Source: Massospora cicadina (taxonomy: Eukaryota; Entomophthoromycota; Entomophthoromycetes; Entomophthorales; Entomophthoraceae). From it: 64,000 bases of DNA. The DNA is taken from contig JAKSZP010014544.1 of assembly GCA_022478985.1 (NCBI GenBank), forward strand, positions 141,990 through 205,989, given 5' to 3'. A program made the translations under genes and the position numbers. Shown in pieces: positions 1 to 11,611 of this stretch. The notes beneath the pieces were generated by a model, which saw only the letters and a program-made list of their open reading frames with translations, did no database searches and had not been told where the DNA came from. Position 1 is the first letter of the stretch. Every line of letters begins with the position of its first letter.

Positions 1-256
1 GCTAGCAGTAGTGGAGGTGCTGACTTATTGGCGTCACCACTTTCATGGCTCCTCCCAACCTTTCCATGTACGTACAGATCACCGTGCCTTGCTGTACTAT
101 TGCGCTCCTCATGTCCTAACTCCACGGAAGACCCATTAGCATGAGACCCTTTCCCAATTTTCATTTTCCTATGAGCTCACCAAGGGCAAGGAGAATGGTT
201 TGGTGGATGATTTAAGCCGCAACCCTGCTTTGGCGCCCAATCTGAAGGAGGCATAA
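1..256 (+). pseudogene. RNase H C-terminal remnant (element A)
   Basis: The plus-strand translation contains a DHRALLYY block followed by a block resembling ELTKGKENGLVDDLSR. These match the end of Ty3/Gypsy RNase H, where a DH(Q/R)AL motif and an 'N..ADALSR'-type motif close the domain. One in-frame stop lies between them. The active copy would remove the RNA template during reverse transcription. It is partial because the window starts inside it. Confidence 0.75.
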
Positions 257-271
257 GTTCATAACACCCAG

Positions 272-1428
272 TTGATGATTCCTCTGGGTAAGATTCTGTC
301 TCAACTTCCTAATTCCACGGCCAACACGCCAGCGCTTGCACCTCTGGAAAATGCAGAGGAATATAGCATGTTCAGAAAGGTGGTTCTTTCTCAGCCGCTA
401 TCAGCCAAATATACTATGGTTCTTGCTAAGAGCGCTCTAAATCAGGAGGACTTATCAAGTGGTTATCACATAAAGGATGAGATGGTGTGGTTTCAGGGGC
501 GCCTATGGGTTCCTGCTGGACCACTGCACCTGGAAATTATCCAGGACCATCATGACGGAATCACCGTTGGTCATCCTGGGAAAGCAAAGACCTTGGAGTT
601 AATATGACGCACTTATAATTGGAAGGGCTTGCCTGCTCAGGTGGGACGGTATTGTAATGAGTGCCTGATCTGCAATCAAATGAAACCCAATCATCAACCA
701 TTAGTGGGTTTGTTGGTACCAGTACAAAAGTTGGAAGGATCCTGGACCTCCCTATCGGTGGATTTCATTGTGGAATTACCCGTTTCTGATGGTTATGATG
801 CCATCATGGTGGTGGAGGACCACTTTACAAAGTTCGCCCACTTTATTCCTTGTAGAATGACAATATCCGCTGCTGAGATAGCCAGGCTCTTCATCACATA
901 TGTGTTTGCGCTTCATGGGTTCCCCAAGAAATCATTAGTGACTGGGGACCCCAGTTCACCTCCATCTTTTGGGAAGAGTTGTGTAAGACTCTTCATATTT
1001 GCCCCTGCCGATAAACTGCCTATCACCCTCAATCAGATTGGCAGACCAAATGATTGAACCAGTGCTTGGAACAATTTCTGCAGTGTTACACCACCGCGGA
1101 TCATCCAGATTTGGTTTCTCACCTTCCCTTGGCCCAATATAGCTACAATAACACTTTACATTCTTCAATCAATTGTTCCCCTTTTTTCACTAACCATGAC
1201 TTCAACCCCACCGTTAACATGGAGCCCAGCTGTGGTTCCAAAGTCGAAGCGGTGGTGGACTTTGCCAAGGCCATCAAGAAGGTCCACCAGGGGGTTTCCA
1301 TAAGTTTGGAGGCGGCAATGCAAGTTTATAATGAGAATACTGATGGTAAGCGCCGATTGAGTTCAGCGTACAAGGAAGGGGATCTTGTGATGCTTGATGC
1401 TTGTAAAATCCCTATCAAGCAGCCATGA
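272..1428 (+). pseudogene. Integrase zinc finger and core (element A)
   Basis: Three overlapping frames (272-607, 629-1057, 1054-1428) give an integrase in order. First comes an HH-CC zinc-binding region with HHDGITVGHPG, then CNECLICNQMK. Next is the core start SVDFIVELP with the first catalytic Asp, then a VEDHFTKFAHFIPC block, then the YSYNNTLHSSINCSPFF block near the core end. The second catalytic Asp region (VTGDPSS) is frameshifted. Intact integrases of this family join LTR DNA to the host chromosome. This copy cannot be functional. Confidence 0.85.
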
Positions 1429-1622
1429 AAAAAGCTGGGACCAAAGAGGATTGGCCCTTACCACATTGTTAGAAAGGTGGGCCATGCCTCATACCATTTA
1501 GATCATCGCTCTTAGTTTCAGATCTTCTCTGTCTTTCATGAAAGCAAAAAGATGCTATTCAAGGGCCCCCGCCAGAGACTCCTGAGGCCTATCTTGTGGA
1601 TGGGGCTTCATAGTGTGAAGTG

Positions 1623-1790
1623 GATGAAATAGTAGCCTCACACCGTGCTAAGAGATTACTTGAGTACCTGGTATCTTGGAAGGGTTTTGACTCTGCAGAG
1701 AACAGTTGGGTCCCAGCACATGACTGTGTGCATGCCCAAGATTTGATTGAAGCCATCCATAAGTGTTTCCTACAGGCCGCTGGATCTTAA
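1623..1790 (+). pseudogene. Chromodomain at the integrase C-terminus (element A)
   Basis: A 56-codon frame ending in TAA at 1788-1790 reads EYLVSWKGFDSAENSWVP, the classical chromodomain core (Y-L-V-x-W-K-G-x-x-x-x-x-N-S-W-x-P), then a helix ending in AIHKC. In chromoviruses this domain directs integration to marked chromatin. It follows the integrase with no other domain between, as expected. The aromatic positions are kept although the rest of the element is broken. Confidence 0.85.
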
Positions 1791-1895
1791 CTCAAACTGA
1801 CCATTGCCACAATGAAGCTAGCCCTGGCCCACAATAACTTTTTCCTAGCGCAAGCCCCTAGAGGGGGGTTGAGCCCCGTTGGGAAGAGAGGGCAA

Positions 1896-2356
1896 TGTCA
1901 TGGTTAAATGAAATGATAGTGGGCACTGACCCCAAGGATAAGGATGGGTGGCAGGAGGCCCAGAAGGTGAAACTTTAGGCCCTCCCTGACCCTTAAGCAC
2001 ACACTAGACCAACGCTGGGTACAAGCCAAATATGCCCAGGTTGGTACTAGTGAGGTGCAAAACGCCCAGCCCTTTGTGTCAGACCAGGCGTTAAAATGGA
2101 CGTGCTACTTGACAAAAAAAGATGGTTGATTCAGTTGATTGGAGAATGGGGGTTCAAAACCTGTTCTAGTTACGAAATTATGTATTCAGGTAGAATAAAA
2201 CTTCAGTCAATTACTCGAGTGAAGACCATTTTGGTTTATTCTACTAATTTGGATGGAGGTGTTTGTCTATTGGAGCGTCAAGGCTTGTGCCCACTTCTGC
2301 AGACCCATAATTACCCTGACTCTGTTTAAATATGTTTTTCGTGACCAGAACTCCTT
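1896..2356 (+). repeat. Possible start of the 3' LTR of element A
   Basis: A purine run (gggaagagagggcaa, about 1881-1895) precedes TGTCATGG at 1896. That is the usual layout of a polypurine tract followed by an LTR. The other LTR is outside the window, so the 3' end is not fixed. LINE H1 interrupts the stretch at 2357. No convincing coding frame was seen. Confidence 0.45.
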
Positions 2357-3809
2357 TTTTTTAGTACTAGATGGTCCCAACCCAAGGGGGGGGGATTCAT
2401 CGATGTTTATTGAATTGCGCCTGGGCTCCTAAGAGCCTGAGGCGAGGGAAGGGGAGGGAGGAGGCATCGAGAAAGGGAGGGGGTTTGCACGCCAGAGCCG
2501 TGCTGCAGTGACAACTGAGCGGGGGAGGGTTGGCGACATAGTGCAGACCTTCAGGGCCATCTCAAAGTGTACCTGAAAGTGGGTGATCATGTGTGGAAGG
2601 GTCCACACCTGCTGATCAAAGGCAGCACAAAGGAAGGAGTTATGGATGGTCCAGATGGCTGTGGCATAGGCGAGGACACGGAGGGGTCGGTGGCAACCAG
2701 GCAATTTCTGCTCAAACATGAGGTCTTGCACAGGGTGTCCAGACCAGGGCTGAGCATGGAGGAGCGCGCGGGCCTTTGGCCAAAATGCGGCGACACCTGG
2801 ACAGGTGAAAAAACGATGGAGGTGGGAGTCAATAGGCTCCACACAGCGGGGGCAGCTTTGGTGCTGGAAGGTAGGGCCAGTCCGGTCCCCTGTCCTGTAT
2901 GAACAGTGGAGCACCCTCCATAAGGTGTTGGACACCTTTGCTGACAGGATGGGGTGATAGACGTCCTTCCACAATTCCTTAAGGTCAAATCTCACGGAGG
3001 GAGGGAGGAGCTCAAGGAGTCTTGGGCGGATGGGAGGACGATCTTGGGGGTTGAGGCGAGTTGTGACAACTTGTCCATTGTGCACAATTGCATGGCGACG
3101 TGGGCTGAGGCCAGGGCCTTCACTTCTGTATGGGAAGGCATGGTGGATCCGCGCGCCTACTCGTTTCAGGGCAAGGAGAGCCTGGTTCCAGTAGGGGGAT
3201 GAGGATGGTTTTAGGCGATGGCCTGGGTGGTTTGTGAGCCACTCCCCTAATGAGGTCAGAGATGCTCTAGGAAGACCCAGAGCTGCTGACACTGACTGGC
3301 GGAGGGCGGGCGCCCATTGGGGCATGGGGTCGCGTCCCAGCAGACAATCGGCCATAGGAACTTCAGGAAGATTGTGGTGTCGTGGGATCGCGTGTCCAGA
3401 AGCCCTAGGCCCCCTTCATTGCAGGGTCGGGCAATGGTTGAGAGGGCCATTGGTGGATGGTTTGAGCCCCAGATCCAACAGCGGAGGAGTACATTGAGCC
3501 GCGTATAAAAGGCATCTGTGAATGGGCAGACGTGCGCAGGAACCAGACTTTGGAGAGAAGGAACACATTGGCCATCAGAGCTCGACCCTGGGGGGTGATG
3601 TGCCGCCAGTTCCAGCTGGCAATCCTGGAGTTAACTGCTGCAAGGAGCATGTCCTCATTGTCTTTTAGCGCAACTCCTTGTTGGTTGGTGAGAACGCCCA
3701 GGTGACGGAAGGTACCGCGCTCAGGTTCAATACCAAATGGTGGGGGGAAGGTGGGGGAGCCGACCTGTACAACTGTTGTCTTGGAGGTGTTGACCATGGC
3801 GTTGGACCT
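2357..3809 (-). mobile_element. LINE H1, 5'-truncated non-LTR retrotransposon
   Basis: A 1453-bp minus-strand insertion. Its 3' end reads GGACCATCTAGTACTA plus an A-run (T-run at the left, 2357-2362), and it is flanked by a 15-bp duplication. It starts inside the RT thumb region and keeps the C-terminal part of ORF2. Upstream of the tail is a run of nine C (minus strand). It is almost identical by eye to H2 at 61200-62015, so this family moved recently compared with the surrounding Gypsy wrecks. The family is unnamed here; a Tad/I-like LINE is plausible. Confidence 0.92.
2429..3809 (-). pseudogene. LINE ORF2 C-terminal part (RT thumb to CCHC end)
   Basis: Read on the minus strand. First is the RT thumb region (FRHLGVLTNQQG, then WNWRHITPQGRALMAN). 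Then comes the LINE block CNEGGLGLLDTRSH. Then a 308-residue frame (2429-3355) carries CPRCVEPIDSHLHRFFTC, a CCHC-type motif that lies behind RT in many LINEs, followed by a Pro/Ser-rich end. Frame changes near 3430 and 3350 show decay. No endonuclease or RT palm is present because of the 5' truncation. An intact protein would nick the target and copy its own RNA. Confidence 0.88.
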
Positions 3810-3824
3810 TGACCAGAACTCCTT

Positions 3825-4811
3825 GTTGGTCAACTTTTCACAAATAAACTTACTCGTTTTTCTTACATTTTTATGGTTCCTTACACAAACTTGGGTGCGG
3901 ACCTCTTTGAGGAGGTATCCAACTATGTTGGCCACTACATACTATCCCAAATCACGAAAGTTTCAGGTGCTCCCTTGGGCTGCTCACGTCCCCTCCAGAT
4001 CGAGGCACCCAAGCCTCCTAGCACTAATTTACACCCGATTATGGACTCCCCTCTGGGATCCACTCAAGTGGTGTTGTTTCTCGCTTACCTGATACTGTAT
4101 ACCACAATCTACACCCTTGCCTTGGGTCCCTTTTGTACTGGCACCATTTGAGGTGCCTTGTTTCCCATTCTCCTATTTGCTAGTTCCCTAGAAGTGTGGG
4201 TTTGCATCTCACACCACCTTGCTGGGAATGAGAGAGTTACAGATACTCTCTTAACAATAATCTCATAATGATTTCTGCAAAGAACTGGGAGGAGTGCAAT
4301 CAAATTGCCCACAAGTATGCCTCCAAAGAAAATTAAGATTTGCTTCAAATTGACCACAATTGAATATATGGATCTGCTTTCAAAACTCAGATGTAACTCA
4401 CCCACTTGACTGCAAATTTTCACCCATTGGGTGGGTAAAGGTTATGACACTAACTACCAGATGAAGGAGTTAATTTTAGGCCTTAATTCCCAACTGGTAA
4501 TGGAAAAACAATAGTTGGTTACTTGGCAGATCTTACACCATGAATTTAAATCCAGTAAGCATAGCAGACTGAACTACCCGCACAAAGACTGCCCCATCTG
4601 AACTGAACTGGAAGCAGATATTGGCCATCATTACTACAAATATTCCATGTTCCATAAGGTATTGGTCTATGATGAGGTACATCCTCTCAGGTGAAGTCAC
4701 CACTGGAGATGTATCTGTTGCAGGACTTTTGTGATAACCCTGAGAACAAACCCAATCCAATTATGAGCCTTCTTTTACCATCATTGTGTATTGGTAATAC
4801 ACTCATCTTGT
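3825..4811. other. Unassigned stretch between H1 and element C
   Basis: About 1 kb without a recognisable gene. It probably includes the continuation of the DNA that H1 entered (perhaps the LTR of element A). Nearest to element C, a weak reading frame continues beyond the other side of C at 24076. Confidence 0.4.
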
Positions 4812-5433
4812 TATTGGAATTTCATGAGAAATTATGATAATCAGGTGCTACAAAGGCTACTAAACTATTAGTTCCATGGCTCGAGCAAAGATTGACACAA
4901 TTGCAATGAAGTTAACAGTTCTGTTGCAATAATTGATTTCAATAGGAAATACAGAATACTGTATGAAAATAGACCAAAATTAGGCTATGTGAGACAAGAA
5001 TTGAGGTATTTTATTAATTAAAAATCAGAGATGTTTATAGAGGAAATTTAGTGGTTCTTCACGAGGATTTCTGTGATTCTCCTAAGGTAAAATCTTTCCT
5101 AACAGATGACCAATATTGCTTAATATTATTTTCATTAATATACTTGTGATGGTCAGATCTGATAGAGCTCTTATTATATGTGATTGACCTTCTTAGCGAG
5201 GGCTTAGCCCCTTTGAAAGCTTAGTCATTTCAGATTGCTTAGTTGTCTTGTATTTCTGAGCTTCTTTGGATTGCTTATCTTCACACATCGTAGGAGGCTG
5301 ATAACTCTGAAGGGTCTTTCTTTGGTCAAATTGAGAATTGGAAATACACGTCATGGATTTTACAATTTCGTTAGACCAAGATATCAAATCTCAATCTGGA
5401 GTAATTCTGGTCATCTTAGTTGTATCTCCAACA
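4812..5433 (-). repeat. 3' LTR of element C
   Basis: On the minus strand it starts TGTTGGAG (right end 5433) and ends TTCCAATA (left end 4812). It matches 23454-24075 along its whole 622-bp length. The polypurine tract lies just to its right. Confidence 0.92.
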
Positions 5434-5452
5434 ATGCCCCCCTCAAGATCTT
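5434..5452 (-). other. Polypurine tract of element C
   Basis: The minus strand reads CTTGAGGGGGGCAT immediately before the LTR start TGTTGGAG. This is the plus-strand primer site of an LTR element, and it shows that the left LTR is the 3' one. Confidence 0.8.
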
Positions 5453-5942
5453 GCCTAGGGGGCACATATTTGTGAAAAAACCTACTATGCACTCTATTGA
5501 TAACAGTACCAGTATCAATAGCGGCAATGGAGTATTCATTACCCTGACAATAAACAGTATGATAAAGACCAGCCCATAAGGTGTCCAATTTGTGAATTCT
5601 TCCTCCCGGCCTATGGTGGTAGAAGAGTACAAGATCCCTGACTTAATATTCTGGTAACATAAGTCTACTAGCGTTGTTCTGGTACCTTCCTCTAAGGTGG
5701 TAGCAGAAAGGGAACTTGAAAGCTAATGCTTGTAATCAGATGATTTCATCAGCTAATCTCCTCATAGCTAAATCAGTAATTTGTGGGGTAACCTCATCAA
5801 TCATAGGCTGTACACTTGAGGGGAGAATAGGTTCCCAACTATATAAAGCTTTAAAAAGAGATATTCCAATAATACGATGGTAACTAACTCTGTAGGCTAA
5901 CATCGCACTAGGTAAGTAAAGATTTGCACCTACTAGGATCAT
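5440..5942 (-). pseudogene. Integrase C-terminal and GPY/F-like region (element C)
   Basis: The minus-strand frame 5736-5942 carries the integrase core end (LPSAMLAYRVSYHR, then ALYSWEPILPS). Frames at 5391-5588 continue with HKLDTLWAGLYHTVYC and NRVHSRFFHKYVPP, which resembles the GPY/F module that closes many Gypsy integrases. No chromodomain follows before the LTR, unlike elements A and B. A frameshift separates the two parts. Confidence 0.75.
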
Positions 5943-5966
5943 TTGAGGCCATCTTTCAAAGAATGG

Positions 5967-6691
5967 CTACAAGGGTACCATTTGCTTATTTGACCACACC
6001 ATTAGTAGAAGGATTATAAGAGGTTTTAAAGGACTGATAATACCCATTAGTTTGGTAAGCTCAGCTACCACCTGAGAAATGAAGTCAGTCCCATCATCTG
6101 ATAACAGGACTTTTGGGCTACCGTGCCTGGTGAAAACTTGCTTGAAAAGAAAGGATGCCGTCACATTAGCGGTGACTGTGGAATCTGAAATAGCTTCAAT
6201 CCATTTAGTAAAATGGTCGATAGCTAACAGAATATATTGATGTCCATAGGTGGCCATAGGGAGAGGACCCACCACATCAATACTCACAGTAGAGAAGGGT
6301 TTGGAAGGTCCCACAATTTGGTGATGGAACATTGGATTTCCACCACGTTGTTGTTGGCACTTAAGACATTATTCCAGCACATTGTGTACAGATTCCAGCA
6401 TGTTATCCCAGTAACAATGATTTTTAACCACTGTAGGGTCTTAGCGACAGCTCCATGACCTACAGTTTGGTGGGCCTCCATAATAGTGTCAGTCCTCAAA
6501 GAGGGCCAAATAAAGGGCAACCACTTAGATCCCAACTTTTTATATAATGAACCTTCTTTAACCTGAGTGTCTTTGGTTAAGGATTGTAACTTTGAAATAA
6601 CATCCTTAGATTCACGGAACAAGAGCTCAGGTCTACCAATCAGGTCATAAATGCGATCTTCCTCTTCAGAGAATAATGTTAAGATAGGCAA
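5967..6691 (-). pseudogene. Integrase zinc finger and catalytic core (element C)
   Basis: Read on the minus strand, a leader with EAHQTVGHGAVAKT and a broken HH-CC region precedes the core SIDVVGPLPMATYGHQYILL. IDHFTKWIEAISDS and SPKVLLSDDGTDF follow. The first two catalytic Asp residues of the D,D(35)E triad are therefore visible. A frameshift splits the zinc finger near 6330, so the copy is dead. Confidence 0.85.
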
Positions 6692-6792
6692 TCAAGAAAA
6701 TCCATCAGCATTTTGATGTATAGCTCCAGCACGATGTTGAAATAATAAAGTTGTAATTTTAAAGCTCTAAAGCCCATCTATCTAAGCGCCCA

Positions 6793-7137
6793 TCAGGATC
6801 CTTTATTTTTTGCAACCACTTCAAAGAAGCGTGATCCGTTACAATAGTGAAATGCTTGCCATATAGATAAAAGCGGAAATGCTAATGGCAGACAACACAG
6901 CAAGGCATTCTCTCTTGGTAAATCTATAATTGTGTTCAGCCTTAGAAAGGGTTTTACTATAGTATGTGATGGGGTGATCAACCAGATTGGTATCATGTTG
7001 ATTTAGAATGGCCCCAATAGAAATATCACTGGCATTAATAAATAGTATAAAAGGTTTGTAAAAGTCAGTATGGGATAAGATTGGTGCACTCATTAAGGCT
7101 TGGCGCAACAGATCAAAAGAAGTTGCTGTGATTCTTC
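6793..7137 (-). pseudogene. RNase H (element C, distal part)
   Basis: The minus-strand frame reads FILFINASDISIGAILNQ, HPITYYSKTLSKAEHNY and TKRECLAVLSAI, the typical Gypsy RNase H start with the first catalytic Asp region changed (INAS for the usual TDAS) and the Glu kept. Its upstream part lies at 14788-14995, on the far side of nested element E. The 5-bp repeat CCATA at both edges marks where E cut it. Confidence 0.85.
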
Positions 7138-7142
7138 CCATA

Positions 7143-8271
7143 TGTAACAATTTACTCTTTGGTTGTTATAAGCAAGCAACCCAGTAACCTTTTTACTGCA
7201 CAGGTTCAGTTTCCTCGTGCACTTTGTCACGTTGTATAGAATGTATTATCAATCAATAATAGTATGGAGACTATTATCTGCAGCTGAGTGTGAAATTATA
7301 TTTTGGCCCAAAGCTTGGCCAGTATTTCTAATTAAATACTCATAAAGTTGTACTCATAGGGATTTATTCCCTATACTCTTATCCACCTGATCTTTGCTAA
7401 GATACCCTGGTGACAGTCTCTTTCAGCCCAACACACAGTTGGCAGCTATCCCTGATTGTGGTTCCTTCTTCTCTAGATCCCCACTCGGATCTTTACTCCT
7501 CTCTGAGAGTCTTCCAATTATTGCCCTCTGCAATAATATCCTTGAGACAGAAAAACAAAATAGAATCTGATAGTCTAACTATACACTGAATTTATAATAT
7601 TACTGTAAACTCTAAACTCTGTAAAGTACTTTTTTATTATAGTAAATCCTAGGGAATATATAGTGGGGAATTCAGCTGTCTACCCTTGGTTGACACCTCT
7701 TTTATGAAATGGCAGCCATTGCCATTGAATCACCCATCCTCATATTGTCAGTGATGATCTTCCCCATCCTGGCTAGGATTCCATCATTTGACTTTTTGAT
7801 ACCTCAAATGGAAAGAGTCAGAAAACATGTCCCTAATGTTTTCCTCTTGATCCAAGTGAACCAACCATATTTGGCTAGCGACCTGCTTAGGTAATGGGAC
7901 TTATTATCCATTATGGCAGGTCACTCACCAACCAATCAATTTGCTAGTTGCAGGCGGCATTATTCATCTCGCAACTTACTATTCATTCCTAATCAGTCAG
8001 TGATGAAACCTGACTAATCCCAATCGGTACACCTGATAGTTAATCAATAGCAGATACCCCTATTTCGTTGGCAACTCTGCTCAATGAGATCTTAAGTATT
8101 CATCCCAATCAATCCCTGATAAATATGATCAGGCGAATATCCCAAAATCCTTCAAATGTAGTTCCTCTGAAACTTGAGCCAACTGTTATCCGATTCACTT
8201 CGCCTTAGGGAATTTTCCCTAGTGATACCAGGTAATCTAGCAGGCTGGGAATATGGGCAAAAATCCCAACA
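7143..8271 (-). repeat. 3' LTR of element E
   Basis: On the minus strand it starts TGTTGGGATT at 8271 and ends TTGTTACA at 7143. It is 1129 bp long and matches 13654-14782 over its full length. A G-rich tract (plus-strand catcccccc) follows its inner end. Confidence 0.92.
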
Positions 8272-8850
8272 CATCCCCCCTCTTGCCTAGATTTCCAGCG
8301 AGAAAAGGACTGGGGCATGAGAACACCACTTTGGACACCTGGTCAAATACTTCATTGGTTCAAGCGTGTTACACTCGTCAATCCTCAACGCTGCTTGGGA
8401 TGACCTTTGGCATATGGCGTTCTTCCTCTTCCTCCTCACTACCACCTTCTCAGAGCGCAGTCCCCACAATCTACTGTCATGCCAGGCTGATCGATTTACT
8501 TGTGATGATATTAGTCCCAGGATCCAGTTTTCCCCCCATCAGGGTATAAGACCCACTGTCATATTCAGGATTCTTGGTCTGGCGTCCTTGATTTCCTGAT
8601 TTTCTCCTCATCCTAGATAGGAGACTCTTGCCATCATTGTTCATTTAATGGCTTAATTAAAATATTTATTTCTATTCGCCCTTGTTATTTCTCTCATAAC
8701 CTCTTGGCTTAAGTCATTCCTAATTCTTCCCTTGGAGAGCTTATCTCATTAATTTGAGATTAATTTCTCCAAAATGGAGCTTAATGGATTGTAGAGTGCA
8801 TAATGTCAACTTCTATATAAGTCTGACATCCCCCCTCTTATCCAGCTCAT
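8272..8850. other. Spacer of element E next to the 3' LTR
   Basis: The first bases (cccccctcttgcc on the plus strand) form the polypurine tract when read on the minus strand. The rest has no recognised gene. The start resembles the corresponding part of element F at 43945-44100. Confidence 0.6.
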
Positions 8851-9811
8851 ATGTCAAATTTTGAGTTGTGCTACCAGCAGCTCCTAAATAGTTTGTCTGA
8901 TACAGACATCCGCCTCTTACAGCAGATGAGTCAGGATGCTCAGTTGAACCTCTTTTATGGTCCTTCCAGGTCTCATATGCCTAGTCTGGCGCCAGTGGCT
9001 AGTCCTTCCATCAAATTACTGGAAACGGTAATTAATCCCTCCAAAACCAGGCTGGCTATCATTTTGAACAACTCTCAGCTGACTCTTCTTCTGCTGTCAA
9101 TTCCAAAGTTGGACTTCAAAACTCTCCTGGATTTGGCTCCTTTTGCTGGTGCTCCAAACATCGCCATAGATGCTCTGGAGATTATGCCAGTTGCTCTGGA
9201 TCGTTAGTTTCTTGCTGGGCTGGACCTGCTCCCTGAGTTCCTCTTCCAACTCAGTCAATTTTACAAACCCGCTGTTTTGGTCTCTGAGCTCTCAATTGGT
9301 AACATTATTCACTTCAAGCTCCCCTACGTTAAACTCTGGGCCCAAGTCACCAAGGCTTTGACTTTAGTTCTGAATCCCTCTGATCTTTATAACCTTCTGG
9401 ATTGGGATACTGCCACTTATGCTCTTCGCTTTGCTGGCCAAGTTCTTTGAAGTTGGTCCACAAAGCTTCCAGCCTCACCTGGGTTCCGCCATTCATTCAG
9501 CTTTAGCCCATGAAGCCCATAGTTGCTGCTTGCAGGATGAAATCCATTCCCTGCATGACTATCTCTTCTCCGGCGCTTCCCATCAGTATCTTCCACATAT
9601 GGCGTTGATAGGGGGCATGATTCAGCAACCCCATCAAGAATCCCTTTTTTGTTGCCAGCCCATATGTCTGGTGTCCTTGATGAAGCCCAATGGCAGGCAC
9701 TCAGGACTAATCTTCTGGCTCTGGTACCATATCAGGATTACTCAGGATTATTCACTGATTGCCTCTTTTTATACTGTTGATTTCCTCCCCACTCCAGGGT
9801 TTCACAATTAG
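8851..9811 (+). pseudogene. Antisense reading frame between integrase and LTR of E
   Basis: On the strand opposite to pol, an ATG at 8851 opens a frame of about 200 codons interrupted by one TAG at 9205. A second block follows in shifted frames up to 9811. It starts MSNFELCYQQLLNSL and is rich in Leu, with later blocks such as LPEFLFQLSQFYKPAVLV. I recognise no domain. Extra antisense ORFs downstream of integrase are known in some plant Gypsy lineages (Tat/Retand-type), so this may be an accessory gene of the element. It could also be a captured host fragment or chance. Confidence 0.45.
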
Positions 9812-10472
9812 TTTCCTCCAACATCTCAATCTCCCTTCCCCTAGTCACTTTCTCTCAGGGCTTGGAATCCGCTCAAAGAACATGGTTTTTTGTAGGTCTC
9901 ACCCTTGCTAGCATCCGATTGCATATTGATTTTGACGGGGTGTTCATTCCTACCGCGATCCATCCTCCCTCCCCCAAGAGGTAATATAGGTGGAATCATC
10001 CCCATACCAAGGAAAATCAATATAGATAAAAATTATAAAATCATATTGGCTTTTTTCTCTATGCGGTTTATAATTTTTTTCCAATATCTTTTATTAATTT
10101 TTTATTTTTATTCTTCTTTTTTAATATGGGACTTGACCTTGTTTCAGTTCAGCGGTCCATCTTTTTTTATATTTCCCCCAAACTGGGTCCTGGGTACTTA
10201 AACCTGCCAGTTTTCTATGGTTCAGAGGTCCTTTTTTTGGACTTGACCTAATCATCAGGACATGATCAACTTAATGGTTCATTAGTCCTTCAGGAACTCT
10301 TTTATTTTTTTATCAATCCAACGCTTTAGATACTTAGCGTGGACTCAATTCACAACTCTTCCATCTAAGAGATTCTTGATGGAGTAAGCATCAGTAGCCG
10401 TCTTAACAATTACTTCAAATGGGCCTGACCACAATGCATCTAATCTGTTTATTCATCCAGAACCATGCGTAT
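9812..10472. other. AT/pyrimidine-rich spacer in element E
   Basis: No gene seen. The region has long T-rich runs (10020-10140 and 10300-10320). A comparable T-rich tract followed by a similar sequence occurs in element F near 44510-44620, which suggests a conserved non-coding part of this lineage. Confidence 0.55.
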
Positions 10473-10488
10473 TTTTTTAGTACTAGAT
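10473..10488 (-). mobile_element. Micro-insertion m1: 16-nt LINE H tail
   Basis: TTTTTTAGTACTAGAT sits between two copies of CAGAACCATGCGTAT (10458-10472 and 10489-10503). Read on the minus strand it is the last 10 nt of LINE H plus six A. The flanking 15-bp duplication is perfect, so this is an extremely truncated target-primed insertion inside element E. Confidence 0.92.
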
Positions 10489-10642
10489 CAGAACCATGCG
10501 TATTGCAATATGCAACTCTTTCCCCTATTTGATATTCTTCTAATGCTGGTCAATTATTATCATCTTTCAATTTTACTTGTATCCTTTTCTTCAAGGTTGT
10601 ATTGAATTCTTGCAATTTCATATCAATCAGGATACTCGTCAG

Positions 10643-11462
10643 TCAGTTCAGGTATTGCTCAGTACTCATCCCTGATGTAGATTCCATCACTAAATATAAA
10701 ATTGATGGCAACATGGCCTTTCTTCCATATAACAATTCAAATGGCATCTTTCCCGTTGCCATATGATGACTAATGTTGTAGGCAAATGTCGCCAAAATCA
10801 GGTATGTTCCCCACGTGGAAGTTCTCCCTGCGACTAGCTTTCTCAAGCATCATGGCCAGTGTTCCATTGACCCGTTCTACCAATCCATTTGTCTCCAGCT
10901 GGTATGGTACTGACATGACTAATTGTTTCCCCAGAATTTCGTTTAACCTCAGGATCACATGAGACATGAAATTGGTCCCATTGTCACTAAGCAGGACCTG
11001 CAGATATCCATGCCAGTATTACTTGTACCAGGATGAACCTTACGGTATGGTACCATCTACTCTTGTTAGGGCCTTCATCTCGACCCATCTCATCAGATGG
11101 TTGATGGCAACTATAATGTACTTGACTCCTCCTGTGCTCATTGTCAGCAGTCCCATCACTTCGATGGACACCATGTGCCAGGCAAATCCATGGCGTACCA
11201 GTCATTATCCAGTTGTATTCTTATGTGGTTTGTGCAGCTGGCACTCCACACAACAATCTAGATAATCCATGACATCATAGTTGATTGACTCCCAGTAATA
11301 ATACTGGCAAATATGGTTGGTTGTTTTCCTCAGGCCTCCATTCCCAACAACCTTGTGAGCTGCTTGTACTATCACTGCTCTTTCTGACAGTTTTGGGAAT
11401 AATAACCACTTCCCATTGATCATATTGAATACTTGTCCATCCGTAGTCTCAATGTTTTCCAT
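10643..11462 (-). pseudogene. Integrase (element E)
   Basis: Minus-strand frames give the zinc-finger part (NGGLRKTTNHICQYYYW and CCVECQLHKPHK), then, in broken frames, the core with its SIEVMGLLTMSTGGVKYII-like block. A later block has NGLVERVNGTLAMMLEKASR and the ATFAYNISHHMATGKMPFEL core end. The zinc finger HH-CC pattern is partly kept. Frameshifts at about 11205 and 10970 break it. Confidence 0.85.
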
Positions 11463-11611
11463 CGCTTTTTGTAGCGCACCTTGGATTTCTTGGGGCTCAT
11501 CCCCAATTTTCCTTCGACCATTCTCTGGAATAGCTCATCCACCTGCGGGTATACCAACTGGACCATTGGCAACCATGATAAGGCATCCATGTTCTGGTGA
11601 GAAGCCCCCGC

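Larger units (their letters stand above)
1..1790 (+). mobile_element. Element A: 3' part of a Ty3/Gypsy chromovirus
   Basis: The left edge of the window cuts into a decayed plus-strand Ty3/Gypsy pol. The order is the end of RNase H, then integrase zinc finger and core, then a C-terminal chromodomain. This order (RT-RNase H-IN-chromodomain) is typical of chromoviruses, which are common in fungi and plants. Stops and frameshifts split the frame at about 600, 1000 and 1428. A purine-rich tract ending near 1894 is followed by TGTCATGG at 1896, a plausible 3' LTR start. The 5' half lies outside the window. Confidence 0.85.
2342..3824. other. 15-bp target-site duplication around LINE H1
   Basis: TGACCAGAACTCCTT occurs at 2342-2356 and again at 3810-3824, exactly bracketing H1. 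A duplication of this length with an A-tail at one end is the product of target-primed reverse transcription, and it fixes the element ends. Confidence 0.93.

Noticed and set aside
2567..2902. Plus-strand 111-codon frame in H1 (also minus at 61471-61806)
   Set aside because: Antisense to the LINE ORF2 in both copies. It is open only because the sense strand is GC-rich and conserved.
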